Source of the DNA: Nissolia schottii
Lineage: Eukaryota > Streptophyta > Magnoliopsida > Fabales > Fabaceae
DNA length: 64,000 nucleotides
NCBI GenBank assembly: GCA_003254905.1
Contig: QANU01068867.1
Coordinates: 113,172-177,171, forward strand
Direction of reading: 5' to 3'
Within the stretch, counting starts at the first letter, position 1. Every line of letters begins with the position of its first letter. The position numbers were made by a program, and so were the translations under genes. The notes under the pieces are model-generated. The model worked only from the letters and a program-made list of their open reading frames with translations. It had not been told where the DNA came from and made no database searches. Below are positions 50,126 to 61,061 of the stretch, one piece after another.

Positions 50126-51352
50126 AGGCTTATCGTGGGGGGTGCTGTTTCCTTCTTTGGTTTTGTTAATTTTTGATTTTTTTCCCTGTTTATGATTCTG
50201 AAAAAATTGCAAGAATATGCCCATTATCATTTGTGATTCCGTAAATGCTGCATATATGCCCACTGATTGTTATTCTAATTTTCTGAATATATGCTATATA
50301 TATTCCTTCCTTTTATGGCCACTGATTGCTATTATGTCATTGCTGTTTATTTTTTGTCAAATTGTAATCACGTAAATTGCTTTTGATTTTTTATTTGCGT
50401 GATTTTTTTTATTGGCCCATGCTAGCTTGCTGTTTATGATACCAATTTGCTATATATATGCCATTTTGCTTCAGCAACTACTGATTGCCAATTTTCTCTT
50501 GATTAGAGATTCAAGATTGTTGATTGCTAATTTGGAAATTCATTAATACCATGATTTTTGGGCATGACTAATTCATGGCTTATTATATCAGTATGTTATG
50601 CCCTGAAAGAGCTAAGGAAAGCATCGTCTTTTGTCTTTACATTAATAACATATGTCATACTTTGTATGGCTTTTGATAAGTGACATGAATACCTTGTTGA
50701 ATTGATTCTACCAAATTTCAATTTCATTGGTTCAGCTTGACATATGAGCCAAAAATATTTTGGTGGAATGCAAACAGAATTCATTATGGGCCAATATGTG
50801 CCATGAAATTTCGATTTGGTGAAGGTTGTTATTGGCTAACCGTCATATGAGCTGCAAATCTATTTATTTATTTATTTGGGCAATTAATTATTTGCCTTGA
50901 TTTGGTGAAGGTTAACTATATGGGCCTTTTCTAACAAGAACGTAATTTTACTTTTATCTCCCATAAAATTATAGCAATGTTTCCATTTACTAAGGAAGAC
51001 TAAATGGGCATTGGTTTTGGATGGGGCTGATAAAGGACAATGGGCCATTATGTTTTCTGATTATGACTTTGCTATTGTTCGGAATGGGCCACTATCAATT
51101 CTGGTTTTTTGTCAAAACATTTGGTTTTGTTTTGAATATGAATGAGCCCTCTTTTATTTTGGAGAAATGCAAACAATATTATATGGGCTAATAAAATCAA
51201 TTGACGCCGACATCAGACATTATGGTTTAGTCTGTGACTAGTGCTATTGATTTAAAAGGTGATTAATTTAAAGAGTTCGGAAATATTGGACCGTTTAACT
51301 TTGAGGTAATTTGGGTAAGCGAAAGGATTAATTAATGTTTGTTATTTATGCG

Positions 51353-52182
51353 AATAATAATCGACCCAAAAGAAGTTTATTATTTGGCCAAATAATGAAC
51401 ATTAAACAATCAACTTATTTTCTATTAATTATGCGAGCATTAATCGGCCGAAAGGAAGATTATTGTTTAGCCAATTTATAGAAAATATATGTGGTAATAA
51501 ATAGGTTGCAAATTCTCATGTTTCCATATGAATATTTAGTTAGTCCAAAGAAAGGCTAAATATTTGACAGGATATTTTGACAATTTTTATGATACTTTGA
51601 ATCCTCTTGTGTGATTTGGATTCAATTATTTATAAAGAAATTAGTTTTGAGCTGAATTGACTGAGACAATATGCTACCAAAGTAGCCTCTATTGTTAAAG
51701 TTGGTTTGTTTTGAAACGTAAGGAAACAGTGATTGTGTGACTCATTTGAATATTGGTCAGACCAAAGGAAGATCAATATTTGACCGAATTATATCAACAC
51801 TTGTGATAATCATAAGATCCATATTTAATGGTATTTTCATGATTGGTTTTAATATTTATTCTAATAATTTTTAATTGAGTTGATTGAAATAGCATGTTGT
51901 CAAAGTAACCTCTGTTATGTAAATTAGCTTAATTGAAATTATATGGATGATTGTATACATTTATTTATGTGAATTGTGCTCATCCCAAAGGAAGACACAG
52001 TTTGACCAAATAATGACATACCTGTGATGATAAATGTGTGACAATTATAAAGTTCTTTTTCATGTGAACAATAGTCGGTCCAAAGAAAGGCAGTTGTTTG
52101 ACAGAAATTATTGTCAACATTTGATCATTGCGCTGAGAATATCACTTACAGTTAATTTCTCTGTCCAAAGACTAGGAATTAA
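51353..52182 (+). repeat. Array of related stem-loops in the Copia leader
   Basis: Seven stem-loops share the loop core CCAAAG or a close variant and usually AAG/AGG next to it: 51353-51384, 51438-51465, 51531-51564, 51749-51780, 51972-52002, 52067-52098, 52152-52182. Stem sequences differ but stay complementary (AATATTTAG/CTAAATATT, TTAATTTCT/AGGAATTAA with one G-U). Most are followed by tttgacc or tttgaca. Two hairpins with a CAAA loop and a following cctct (51666-51695 and 51889-51918) lie between them, giving a degenerate unit of about 220 bp. No protein is encoded here. Confidence 0.8.
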
Positions 52183-52409
52183 TGTTGTACTAGGTATCTT
52201 GTGATGGATTCCCTGTTCTAAAGAATTTCTCATGTCTTATTTTTAATGATATGTTTAATTTATGTGAATATGTTTTGTTGCTTTTGTTCTCGATTCAGTT
52301 TCTGTTGCTAGTGCTGTCAATATTTCTGCTCAAGTAAACAATAGTGAACAATATCCCAATGCTGAATGGGACGAGTTTTAAGACCTGGATAGACTCTGTG
52401 GAGATAAGT

Positions 52410-53213
52410 CTCAATCGCTAGACGTTTTTTAAGTCTTTCAAGGCTGAAGTAGAACTTCAACTTGGAAAGAAAATTAAGGTTGTCAAATCTGATCGTGGTG
52501 GTAAATACTATGGCAGATATGATGGATCAGGAGAACAACGTTCGGGATCCTTAGCTCTTTTCCTCAATGAGCGTGGAATCGTTCCGTAATACACTATGCC
52601 GAGCAAATCCAGCATGAACAGTGTTGCAGAGCGACGAAACTGAACTCTTAAGGATATGGTAAGGAGTATGATTAGTCATTCTTCATTACCAGAGTCACTT
52701 TGGGGAGAAGTCTTAAAGACTGTAGTTTATATCCTTAATAGAGTACCAAGCAAGGCAATAACCAAAACCCCTTATGAGCTATGGACTGGCAAAAAGCCTA
52801 GCATAAGGAACTTGCACATTTGGGGTTGTCTAGCGAAGGCACGGCCTTATAGGCCACATGGAAGAAAACTGGATGCAACAACGGTTAGTTGCTATTTTGT
52901 TGGTTATGCTAAACGCTCTCGGGGGTATAAGTTTTACAATCCCACATCCAGATCATTTTTCAAACGGGAAATGCAAGATTTCTTGAGGATGTTGAGTTTG
53001 AAGGGGAAGGAAACATAAGGAATGTTGTCTTTCAAGATGAACCTGTTATTGACAGTGATGAAGTCATTGTACCTGTCATTGTTCAAGAAACAACTCCAAT
53101 GTTAGACAATCCTAACATTATTCCAGAACAAGACAACATTAATGAGGTTCTTCCTTAAGCACCACCTATAGAAAAAACTCAACCACCTCAAAAAGATCCA
53201 CAAGAGAGGAGAA
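52410..53213 (+). pseudogene. Copia integrase region, broken
   Basis: The integrase catalytic region carries internal stops (for example near 52428 and 52589), then an open stretch at 52656-53018 containing [15 protein letters not shown] and [18 protein letters not shown] frameshift precedes the reverse transcriptase part. Everything upstream of the central integrase (gag, protease, zinc finger of integrase) is absent. Confidence 0.85.
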
Positions 53214-54296
53214 GTGCGATATCAAACGATTACATTATCTTTTTTCCAAGAACATGAGGATGACATTGGTTTAACAAAGGATGATCCTATCAACTTCTGT
53301 CAAGCTATGAGCTGTTCGAACTCTCATAAGTGGATTGATGCCATGAAGGATGAGTTGAAATCTATGAAAGACAATGACGTTTGGGATCTTGTCGAATTGC
53401 CTGAAGGTGTGAAACCCATTGGTTGTAAATGGATATTTAAGACCAAGAGAGACTCAAATGGCAATGTCAAGAGATATAAAGCTCGTCTTGTTGCTAAAAG
53501 ATTTACTCAAAAGAAAGGCATTGACTATAAAGAGACTTTCTCTCCGGTATCCTCGAAAGACTCTTTTAGGACAATAATGGCACTGATAGCTCATTTTGAT
53601 TTGGAGTTACATCAGATGGATGTCAAGACTGTGTTTCTAAATGGAAACATTGATGAAACGATTTACATGGCACAACCAGAAAACTTTGTGTCAGGTGATC
53701 CAAAGTCTATGGTATGTAAGCTAAAGAAATCCATCTATGGTCTCAATCAAGCTTCCCGTCAATGGAATCACAAGTTCCATCAAGTCATTACCTCGTGCGG
53801 TTTTGAGGCAAATGTCGTTGATGATTGTGTATATCACAAGTACAGTAGGAGTAAATACATCTTCCTGGTATTATATGTCGATGATATTCTGCTTGCTAGC
53901 AGCGATATAGGCTTATTGCATGAAACCAAAAGATTTCTAACGAAAAATTTTGAGATGAAAGATCTTGGGGACACATATTTTGTATTAGGTAATCAGATAC
54001 TAAGAGATCGCTCTCAATGTATCATTAAGTTGTCACAAAAGAACTATATCGATAAAGTCTTAAATAGATTCGGCATGAAAGATAGTAAACCAGGAGACAC
54101 ACCTGTTGCTAAAGGAGACAAATTTAGTCTCAAACAATGCCCCAATAATGATCTTGAAAGAAAAGACATGCAGAAGATTCCTTATGCATCAGCGGTAGGG
54201 AGTCTAATGTATGCTCAAGTTTGTACTCGTCCTGACATAGCATTTATAGTGGGAGTTTTGGGAAGATTCTTGAGCAATCCTATTATACAGCACTAG
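53214..54296 (+). pseudogene. Copia reverse transcriptase region, long open frame
   Basis: 360 codons containing the Copia RT motifs WIFKTKRDSNGNVKRYKARL, HQMDVKTVFLNG and the catalytic VLYVDDILL. The conserved Ala of the 'KTAFLNG' motif is Val here. It ends at a stop just before solo LTR B, 27 bp upstream of that insertion. Confidence 0.9.
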
Positions 54297-54323
54297 AAAG
54301 TGGCCAAACGTGTGATGCGTTAT

Positions 54324-55887
54324 TGATGAAAGCCAAATGTACGTGTTTGTTCAAGGCGTTTGTCAGACGCTTAATTTGAACTTTCAGTCGTTTCAAAATA
54401 ATATATCATTCTTTACGGCTTTCAGATCCACAAGGGATCCAATTGCAGTATAGTCAGGTATAGTCGAATCCACAGAGAGTTGCAAAAATACATTTTTTGA
54501 GTTTAGTTAATTAAACAATAAAGTGAAGGATTGGTAAAGTTGTTTTGATATTTAAGTAAGTAAATAAATAAACAACATAAAAGTAAATAGGCAACAAATC
54601 AGAGGTAGATCCGGAAGCTTGTTGGGAATTGAATCATATCATAGTTTTATGCATCCAGTTACTTATTACACAGAACTATCATTTCATTGATTGCCCGCCA
54701 CCAGTTCTTAACTTGTTCATTGCGTTTGCACATGAAAAGATCACAGGTTTCCTCTGTTAAACTGTCGCTTTCGCACACAAGCTTAACTTACGCCAGCGTT
54801 ATTCCAAATGTTAACACGGCTAACCTTTATTCCAGTTACGGCAACAAGATTAGATAAAATGATTTAGATCCGACTCTAATAATTGTAACTATCGTTCACA
54901 ACGTTCAAGTCTAGAATCTAGCTTAGCATAGCAATATTGATTTTAACTTGGTTACGACTTAATTAATATAACTTTCGTCCATACAAATAAGTCTCAAATT
55001 AAGAATCAAAACACTAAACAAAAGCTAACATTAAGCATAAAATCATTCAAGCAAATCATAAGAAAATGGATAATTCATATGCAAAAGTACATGGATACAA
55101 TCATACTACAATGTTCATCAAAATCTCAACAACAAGAGGATTACAAATCCATCTTACAAGAGAATCTCAGAGGCAAGGTTTGAACGCTTACCATGACACG
55201 TTATCACGCTATCATGACAGCGGCTTCGCCGAGCTTCTTCGATCTCCTGGCTCCTTCACTGGCCTCCTCTTTGTTGCTAAACTAAACGAGGCTTTAAAGT
55301 ACAAGAAATTTAAGAAAGAAGTGTATTCTTGAAGTGGAAAAGGATGCTTTGAATGAATGCCTCGGCCTCCTATTTATAGGCAAAGTTTGGGTGGCTTCGC
55401 TCAGCGGTACAGGTACCACCGCTGAGCGATTAGGGCTTTATCACTGAGCGGCTGTGCAAAATAGCTGAGCGGTGTAATCATTTTATGCGGCTTAATAAAT
55501 GCGCCGGCAGCTTTTTGTAGGGTGGCGCCGCAGTCCAAGCTGGCTCCAACTGGCGTAATTAATGCGGCGGCTGCAAGTGGCTTGGGTGGTACAATCGCTG
55601 AGCGGCCAGGGTTCAATCACTGAGCGGTCGTGTCCTTATATGCTGAGCGATTCTTTGTTTATCGCTGAGCGGTCCTTCATTAATTTCCTCTTGTAAGCTC
55701 TTTTTCACTTTTGTCCTTTTGCTCCATTCTTTATGGGATTCTTCTCAATTAATCTGCTTGCATCCCTCTTACAAAATATATTATAAACCTACACAAAAAT
55801 GGGGATTTAAGTTAAATAATTCTTTAAAACATAAGCGAATAAGTGCCATTTTAATAGTTGGAAATTGCGTAAATTGGGCACTTATCA
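54324..55887 (-). mobile_element. Solo LTR B, inserted in Copia pol
   Basis: 1564 bp, plus strand TGATGAAAGCC...CACTTATCA. The perfect 5-bp target duplication is GTTAT (54319-54323 and 55888-55892). Removal rejoins the Copia frame (VMRY followed by LKRTKDHLLT). On the minus strand a TATA box (CCTATAAATAGG, about 55369-55380) follows a cluster of GCTGAGCG-type words (plus-strand 55395-55675). It is a near relative of solo LTR A. Confidence 0.93.
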
Positions 55888-56429
55888 GTTATTTGAAGAG
55901 AACAAAAGATCACTTGCTCACTTATCAGAGATCAAAAAATTTAGAGACCATCGGATACTCCAACTCTGATTTTATGGGATGCCAAGATAGCAGACGCTCC
56001 AAATCAGGGTACATTCATATGTTGGCAGGAGCTATCTCATGGAAGTCTGATAAACAGACATTTATAGCTTCTTCAACTATGGTCATGGAGTTTATAGCTT
56101 GCTATGAGGCATCCAACCACAGAATATGGCTATGAAATTTTGTCACTAATTTGCGTGTGGTTGATAGCATTGACCGGCCACTAAGGTTTTATTGTGACAA
56201 TAACTCGTCAGTCCTTTATTCTAATAACAGGAGTGCAACGAAGTCGAAGTTTATTGACATCCAGTTCCTAGTTGTTAAAGAAAGAGTTCAGAATAGACAG
56301 ATTTCTATAGAACATATAGGGACTAATTTTTTTATCCTAGCTGATCCATTTACTAAGGGTTTGACACCTAAGGTTTTTCATGAGCATACTGCTCATATGG
56401 GTGTTATTCATGAGGATACCTTAGTTTAG
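55888..56429 (+). pseudogene. Copia RNase H region
   Basis: Continues pol after solo LTR B: YSNSDFMGCQDSRRSKSGYI and RFYCDNNSSVLYSNN carry the RNase H acidic motifs. One internal stop occurs at about 56133. The frame ends at 56429. Confidence 0.88.
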
Positions 56430-56839
56430 TGGAAGTCCTTTTATGTTCTAATTTTGGATTTTATGAATAATAAAGTTGATGGTTTATGATTCAATTTTGA
56501 ACTCGCTTATGTTTTGTATATGCAATGATTCATTGCATTTAAGGACTTTAGATTGATCTCACTAAAGATTAAAGAATGACTAGTTGGAAATATATATGAT
56601 TGAGATTGCATTGCATTTAATTTCCATGTTACTCATCCACATTTGATCTATGTCATTAAGTGTATTGATATGGTGATCATTGTGGTTTAGTCACAATTTC
56701 TGGTGACAAAAGCTGCAGTAATTCCATTATCGATACATGAGATGGACCTGATTGTTAAAGAAAGTCTAAAGATAAATAGCATTCGGATGCGCGTCTAAAG
56801 AACTTGTGATATAATTGTTTAAATAACGATATGTAGCCC

Positions 56840-56850
56840 AAGTGGGAGAT
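56840..56850 (+). other. Polypurine tract
   Basis: aagtgggagat directly precedes TGTTGG of the 3' LTR, the usual plus-strand primer site of Copia elements. Confidence 0.8.
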
Positions 56851-57299
56851 TGTTGGAAATTTATATTTCCAATATTTGTGGGCTCATATTCATTAACGAT
56901 TATATTAGCTATTTATCATAAATGGCTTAATTTGGTGATCTAATTATTTGGTTAAAAGCCTGTTAGACTTAAAGAAAAACGAATGTGGGCCCAAATGGGT
57001 AGATGCCAGTATTGGCCCATCAGGGGATAATGGGAACCCTAGTGAGCTTAAATACGTAGGAACGATTATGGTCTCCAATACACCAAATCAGAAACCGTTT
57101 CACTTCTCCCCATCTGAAGAGAAACAGAAGGTTTCATTGAGGAACTAAGGAGGTTTGGTTGAGGAAGGCCATGGAACCACCGCTCTCGTTCGCGCTCAAT
57201 CGCTGCAAAGGTTTCGCGGTCATCAATCATGGATATAGGTATTTTGCAGTCCCTTAATCCTTAGTAATCTGACATGATGTAATTGATAAAATTCTAACA
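56851..57299 (+). repeat. 3' LTR of the Copia element
   Basis: 449 bp, TG...CA, followed by GAGGT. It keeps the 67-bp block that the 5' LTR lacks. Confidence 0.93.
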
Positions 57300-57339
57300 G
57301 AGGTTTGTATTTAAACATAATATTATTAATGTTACATTT

Positions 57340-57770
57340 TATTTTTTATTATTTTGAAGTATGCTGTTAAAAAGTGAGACACGAAATATGCTTTACACTT
57401 GTCTTACTATTATGATCCTATGTGCCAAAAACATGCGCTTACTTTGACATTTTAAAAAGTTAGTGATAAATACCTGTTATTCGTTTATTATTTTTAAGTA
57501 TGTTGTTAAAAAGTAAGACACAAAGTATGCTCTACACTTACCTTATTATTAGAATCTTGTGTACAAGAATCGTGCGCTTACTTTGACATTCAAAAAAAGT
57601 TATTGATAACTACTTATTATTCATTTATTATTTTTAAGTATGTTGTTAAAAAGTGAGACACAAAATATACTTTACACTTGTCTTACTATTAGGATCATGT
57701 GTACCAGAAATGTGCACTTTGACATTTGAAAAAAAGTTATTGGTAACTACCTACTTTTTGTTTATTAATA
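57340..57770. repeat. Three tandem copies of a ~137-bp unit
   Basis: Each copy contains ttaaaaagtRagacacRaa, then tttacacttgtcttactatt-type and gcgcttactttgacatt words, with about 85-90% identity by eye. It probably lies in an intron of the decayed plant-mobile-domain gene. Confidence 0.8.
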
Positions 57771-57785
57771 ATTTTATTACTATAG

Positions 57786-58260
57786 GAGGGGCGAGCATTA
57801 CAAACTAGACACAGAAACATTGAGCGACTGAATCTTTTGATACGTCCCTATCTAAAAAATGCTAGTTTATATCAAGTAGCTTTAATGCCTAATATGCTAA
57901 TCAATCAGGAGCTTATTTTTGCGCTTGTAGAGCGTTAGAGACCAAAGACGCATACATTTTATCCAGCTCAAGACGAGTGTGCGGTGACATTGAAAGATGC
58001 CTTCGGTGTGAGGGTGAAGTTGTAATGGACCTAAGACAATATTCGTGGGACCATCCTTAAAAAAAAACACTTGGAAGGATTTCTAGTCCACGTGATATGA
58101 AATTATCTTTCATATCTATGGTGTGGCTATGTGATTATTTTGGCACTGATATCTGCGATGATATTGATAAACATGACATGTAGCAAATACTACAGTGGCA
58201 TGCTCGCGGATATATCTTGCGTTTGTGTGCAGACATTTTGTTTTGTGCAAGCATGATGAT
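57786..58260 (+). pseudogene. Plant mobile domain (PMD/MAIN-like) gene relic
   Basis: Frames on the plus strand encode HYKLDTETL, YLKNASLYQVALMPNMLINQ, LIFALVER with a stop where the family has WRPETHTF, then RPKTHTFYPAQDECAVTLKD. Further on come ISMVWLCDYFGTDI and ARGYILRLCADILF. This order matches the aminotransferase-like plant mobile domain, found in MAIN/MAIL proteins and in transposons. Stops and frameshifts show decay. The Copia element at 48.8-57.3 kb may have inserted into the same gene's 5' part. Confidence 0.65.
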
Positions 58261-58359
58261 TGATTTCGTTCGAAGTACTTGGTGTTACTTCGTAATTTGG
58301 AGGCGATTGGGTCGTATAGTTGGGTTTCGACGGTACTTGTTGTACTTGATAGGCCATTA

Positions 58360-58685
58360 TGTAAAGCATACTTTGCATCTCTGTTAGTCTATATAGTTAT
58401 GGAATTATTAATTTAAAATTAATAACTATCATAAACATAGATATTAAAAATTTATTGCAATGATGTGGATAATTTTAGAAAAACTAATAGTTAAATTTAA
58501 TAACCAAATAAATTTAACTATTAGCTAACAAATATTTATTTTTCTGATACACAAGATCTTCTCCACGAGGCGAGTGTAGAGCATACTTTACATCTCTGTT
58601 AGTCTATATAGTTATAGAACTATTAATTGAAAATGAATAATTATAATAAAGACTTCAATTATTGCAATGACGTGGATAATAATAG
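58360..58685. repeat. Direct repeat of ~115 bp, 214 bp apart
   Basis: catactttRcatctctgtta followed by gtctatatagttatRgaa occurs at about 58367 and 58581. Similarity continues to gcaatgaYgtggataat. Confidence 0.75.
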
Positions 58686-58881
58686 TACCTGAATCATCGT
58701 TAGTTCCACCGTCTTCAGACATATCACTTTCATACTCACTCCAATTGGCATCGTCATCTTCATTTGTGAACATCTCATCCAATAGTAATGTGAGTTCAAC
58801 GTATTCCTGGTATACTAGATTTGAACATAGACCACCTTGATTGTCAACATTAGGAACAATCTTCTCGAAGTTGACAAACAA
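58612..58881 (-). pseudogene. Acidic open frame, possibly transposon-derived
   Basis: 89 codons with an acidic Ser/Asp/Glu-rich part (NEDDDANWSEYESDMSEDGG). It overlaps the second direct-repeat copy. I do not recognise a family; MULE transposase genes often have such acidic N-terminal parts. It could be chance. Confidence 0.25.
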
Positions 58882-58885
58882 TTCA

Positions 58886-59881
58886 ATGACACTGATGTGG
58901 AACTAGGTTTCCCTAGTTGTTCCAATTGTTTAATACAATATGTTTTGATGATGACAAATACAATATGCTCTAATTGTCTATGCTTATATTTGTAGAACTA
59001 GGTTTCCCTAGTTTTTCTATATCTTGATGGTGGCAAAAAGAACACAACAAATAGATAATGACAATTAGAATACAAAAGGATGTTATATGCTAAATAGAAT
59101 ACATTTGATCTTGTATGATTGAACTTGAGGGTAATCATATAGCTTATACATCATACAATCATAAATGAGAAACATCCTTTTGAGAACATATCCAATAACT
59201 CTCTATATGTGCTTGATGGATTAACTGTTGGATATATTTGTGTCTATATGTGTATATGCATGAATATCAAGNTTATATTACATCTTTAATTATTTTATTC
59301 CGCTGCATAGTAACGTTAATTGCATGAAAATGCAACATTTGTTGAAATTGGAATAATTTCTAAAATACCCAATTCACCCCCCCTCTTGGGTATTGGTTAC
59401 CAAGACCAACAACTGAGATTTTTTTCATAAGCCTCATATAAACAAAATATTTGCTGAACCTGGAAGTCATTTGATATCGTAACATGATGATATTTAATAA
59501 ACTCATTTATGAAAGATACTGTAGTCTTATATTTTTTCACTCTACGCTCCTATTAAAATGAGAAAAAATTGCATCATGCAAATTAGAGAATGACATAGAC
59601 AACCCCAATTATAACAAATTCTGCATTGTTGTCACTGAAAAATGCAACTCCTTTAATATCAGATTTTTTTTTTGCTCACAGAACCATTATAAAAAAAATG
59701 TCTTCCCAACTCATATTTTTTTTTTCCTAAAAATGCATAAGAAATAAATATTGCAAAATTGTGTTTGAAGGGTTGGTATTTATAGAGGGAGTTTAGTGCA
59801 TGGTCAACGAGATTTGTTTGGACATTTGTTTGCAATTCTAGCTCTTATTGCATCCAAGAATCTTTTAAGTGTTATGTCATT
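58886..59881. other. Retroelement debris, no gene
   Basis: A direct repeat of aactaggtttccctagttttt occurs at about 58902 and 58996. The word attcaccccccctcttgggt at about 59374 is common near gag starts of plant Copia elements. Base 59272 is ambiguous. Nothing else is recognisable. Confidence 0.4.
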
Positions 59882-60490
59882 TGTTGGAAAATATGTATTT
59901 CAAAAGCTTCAGTCCAACATTGGTTAGATCACAAACCTTTTAAGTGTTTATATACATTTAGTAGTTGTTGTATTAGTAAAAATAGTTGAGAAGAGAGTTG
60001 GGCTCCCGCGCAGGAGACCAAGCCATTTGGGCTCTTCGAAGTGCAAATAGATGGATTTCCCCCGCGCGCACGACAAAGAGCATACCGGTCTTTTTGCAAG
60101 ATTATTTTTTGGATTTTTGCAACTTATCCGATTAACCATATTTTTTGGACTTTTGCACCCTCCGTCATATATATGTATTGCATTATGATTTTGTATGCAT
60201 GGATAAAATAATGTTTTGACTATTATGTACTATATTTTCCTTTGCTAAATTCACAATATTACAAACGGATTCGCCAAACCAGGTGGTAAATTCGGGTTGG
60301 ATTCGCCAACCTGTTGAAATTTGTCAGCCTTATAGGCGAATTTGCTGTGGATTCGCCTCACTTATTGACGAATCTGACGTTTCTCACGACGCAATGCGCG
60401 GACGCCACGTCAGCCAAAACCGTGATAATTATGTAAAATGTTTGAAAACATAAGTATTTTGATAATTTGATTTTCATCCAAGGGCATTAC
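59882..60490. repeat. Half copy of the 46.6-48.4 kb inverted-repeat element
   Basis: It follows the right half of that element: agtccaacattggttagatc, gtatatac TATA region, cccgcgc words, then a ggattcgcc-rich tail and cgtcagccaaaaccgtgata. There is no left arm. Confidence 0.75.
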
Positions 60491-61061
60491 AGTAAAATTG
60501 TCGAAAAAAAGTTAACAGCACTAACATTATAAAACATTATGAATTTAACTAACACTTTATTCTTTTTAAAAAAATTAGTCAACCCTTAAATTAATTTTCA
60601 GCAATCTAATCGACACTCTAATCTCTAAACGACACTTGGAAAAAAAAAAGACAGCAATAAACTGATTCCTTGAGTTGAGAATCCTATTAACACATAATAT
60701 CAGCAATCCAAACTAAAGTCGGTTCGACCATATGCTAACTGAAACACACTCCGTTGTCGCGGATTGTTAGCAGTTTACATATTGCATTCCTTTCTTCATA
60801 TGTAGTACGAACCATCCATCCATCTATCTATCGTACACACACAATTTCATATATCTTAGCATATACATGTTCTACACATTCCACATCCCAATCCTCAGAG
60901 GCACCGTAAAAAGCTTCAATTTTTTATCAAGATCTGAGTGACCCAATTGCAATTGCGCCCTCGAAATTATAGGTTTTTCACAAAAAAATAAAAATAAAAT
61001 ATATTGAACTATACCTCCACTCTTCTACCATCGAAATTCTAGGGTTTGACGCAGATAACCA
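60491..61061 (+). promoter_or_regulatory. Upstream region of the ADA2b-type gene
   Basis: 570 bp without coding sequence. The last ~120 bp, ending in the tctagggtttgacgcag-type leader before the ATG, look like a plant 5' untranslated region. No clear TATA box was identified. Confidence 0.45.

Larger units (their letters stand above)
48850..57299 (+). mobile_element. Ty1/Copia LTR retrotransposon, defective, with nested solo LTR
   Basis: 8450 bp including a 1564-bp insertion. The target duplication GAGGT is at 48845-48849 and 57300-57304. LTRs are 382 bp (5') and 449 bp (3'). A primer-binding site follows the 5' LTR and the polypurine tract aagtgggagat precedes the 3' LTR. The order integrase, reverse transcriptase, RNase H is that of Ty1/Copia. 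No gag or protease is recognisable: a long leader with repeated hairpins runs straight into a broken integrase. Pol has several stops, so the copy could only have moved using proteins supplied by another element. Confidence 0.93.

Noticed and set aside
49747-50263. Long open frames on both strands in the GC-rich block
   Set aside because: GC-rich sequence lacks stop codons by chance; products are Ala/Arg/Ser/Pro-rich without domains and overlap on both strands.
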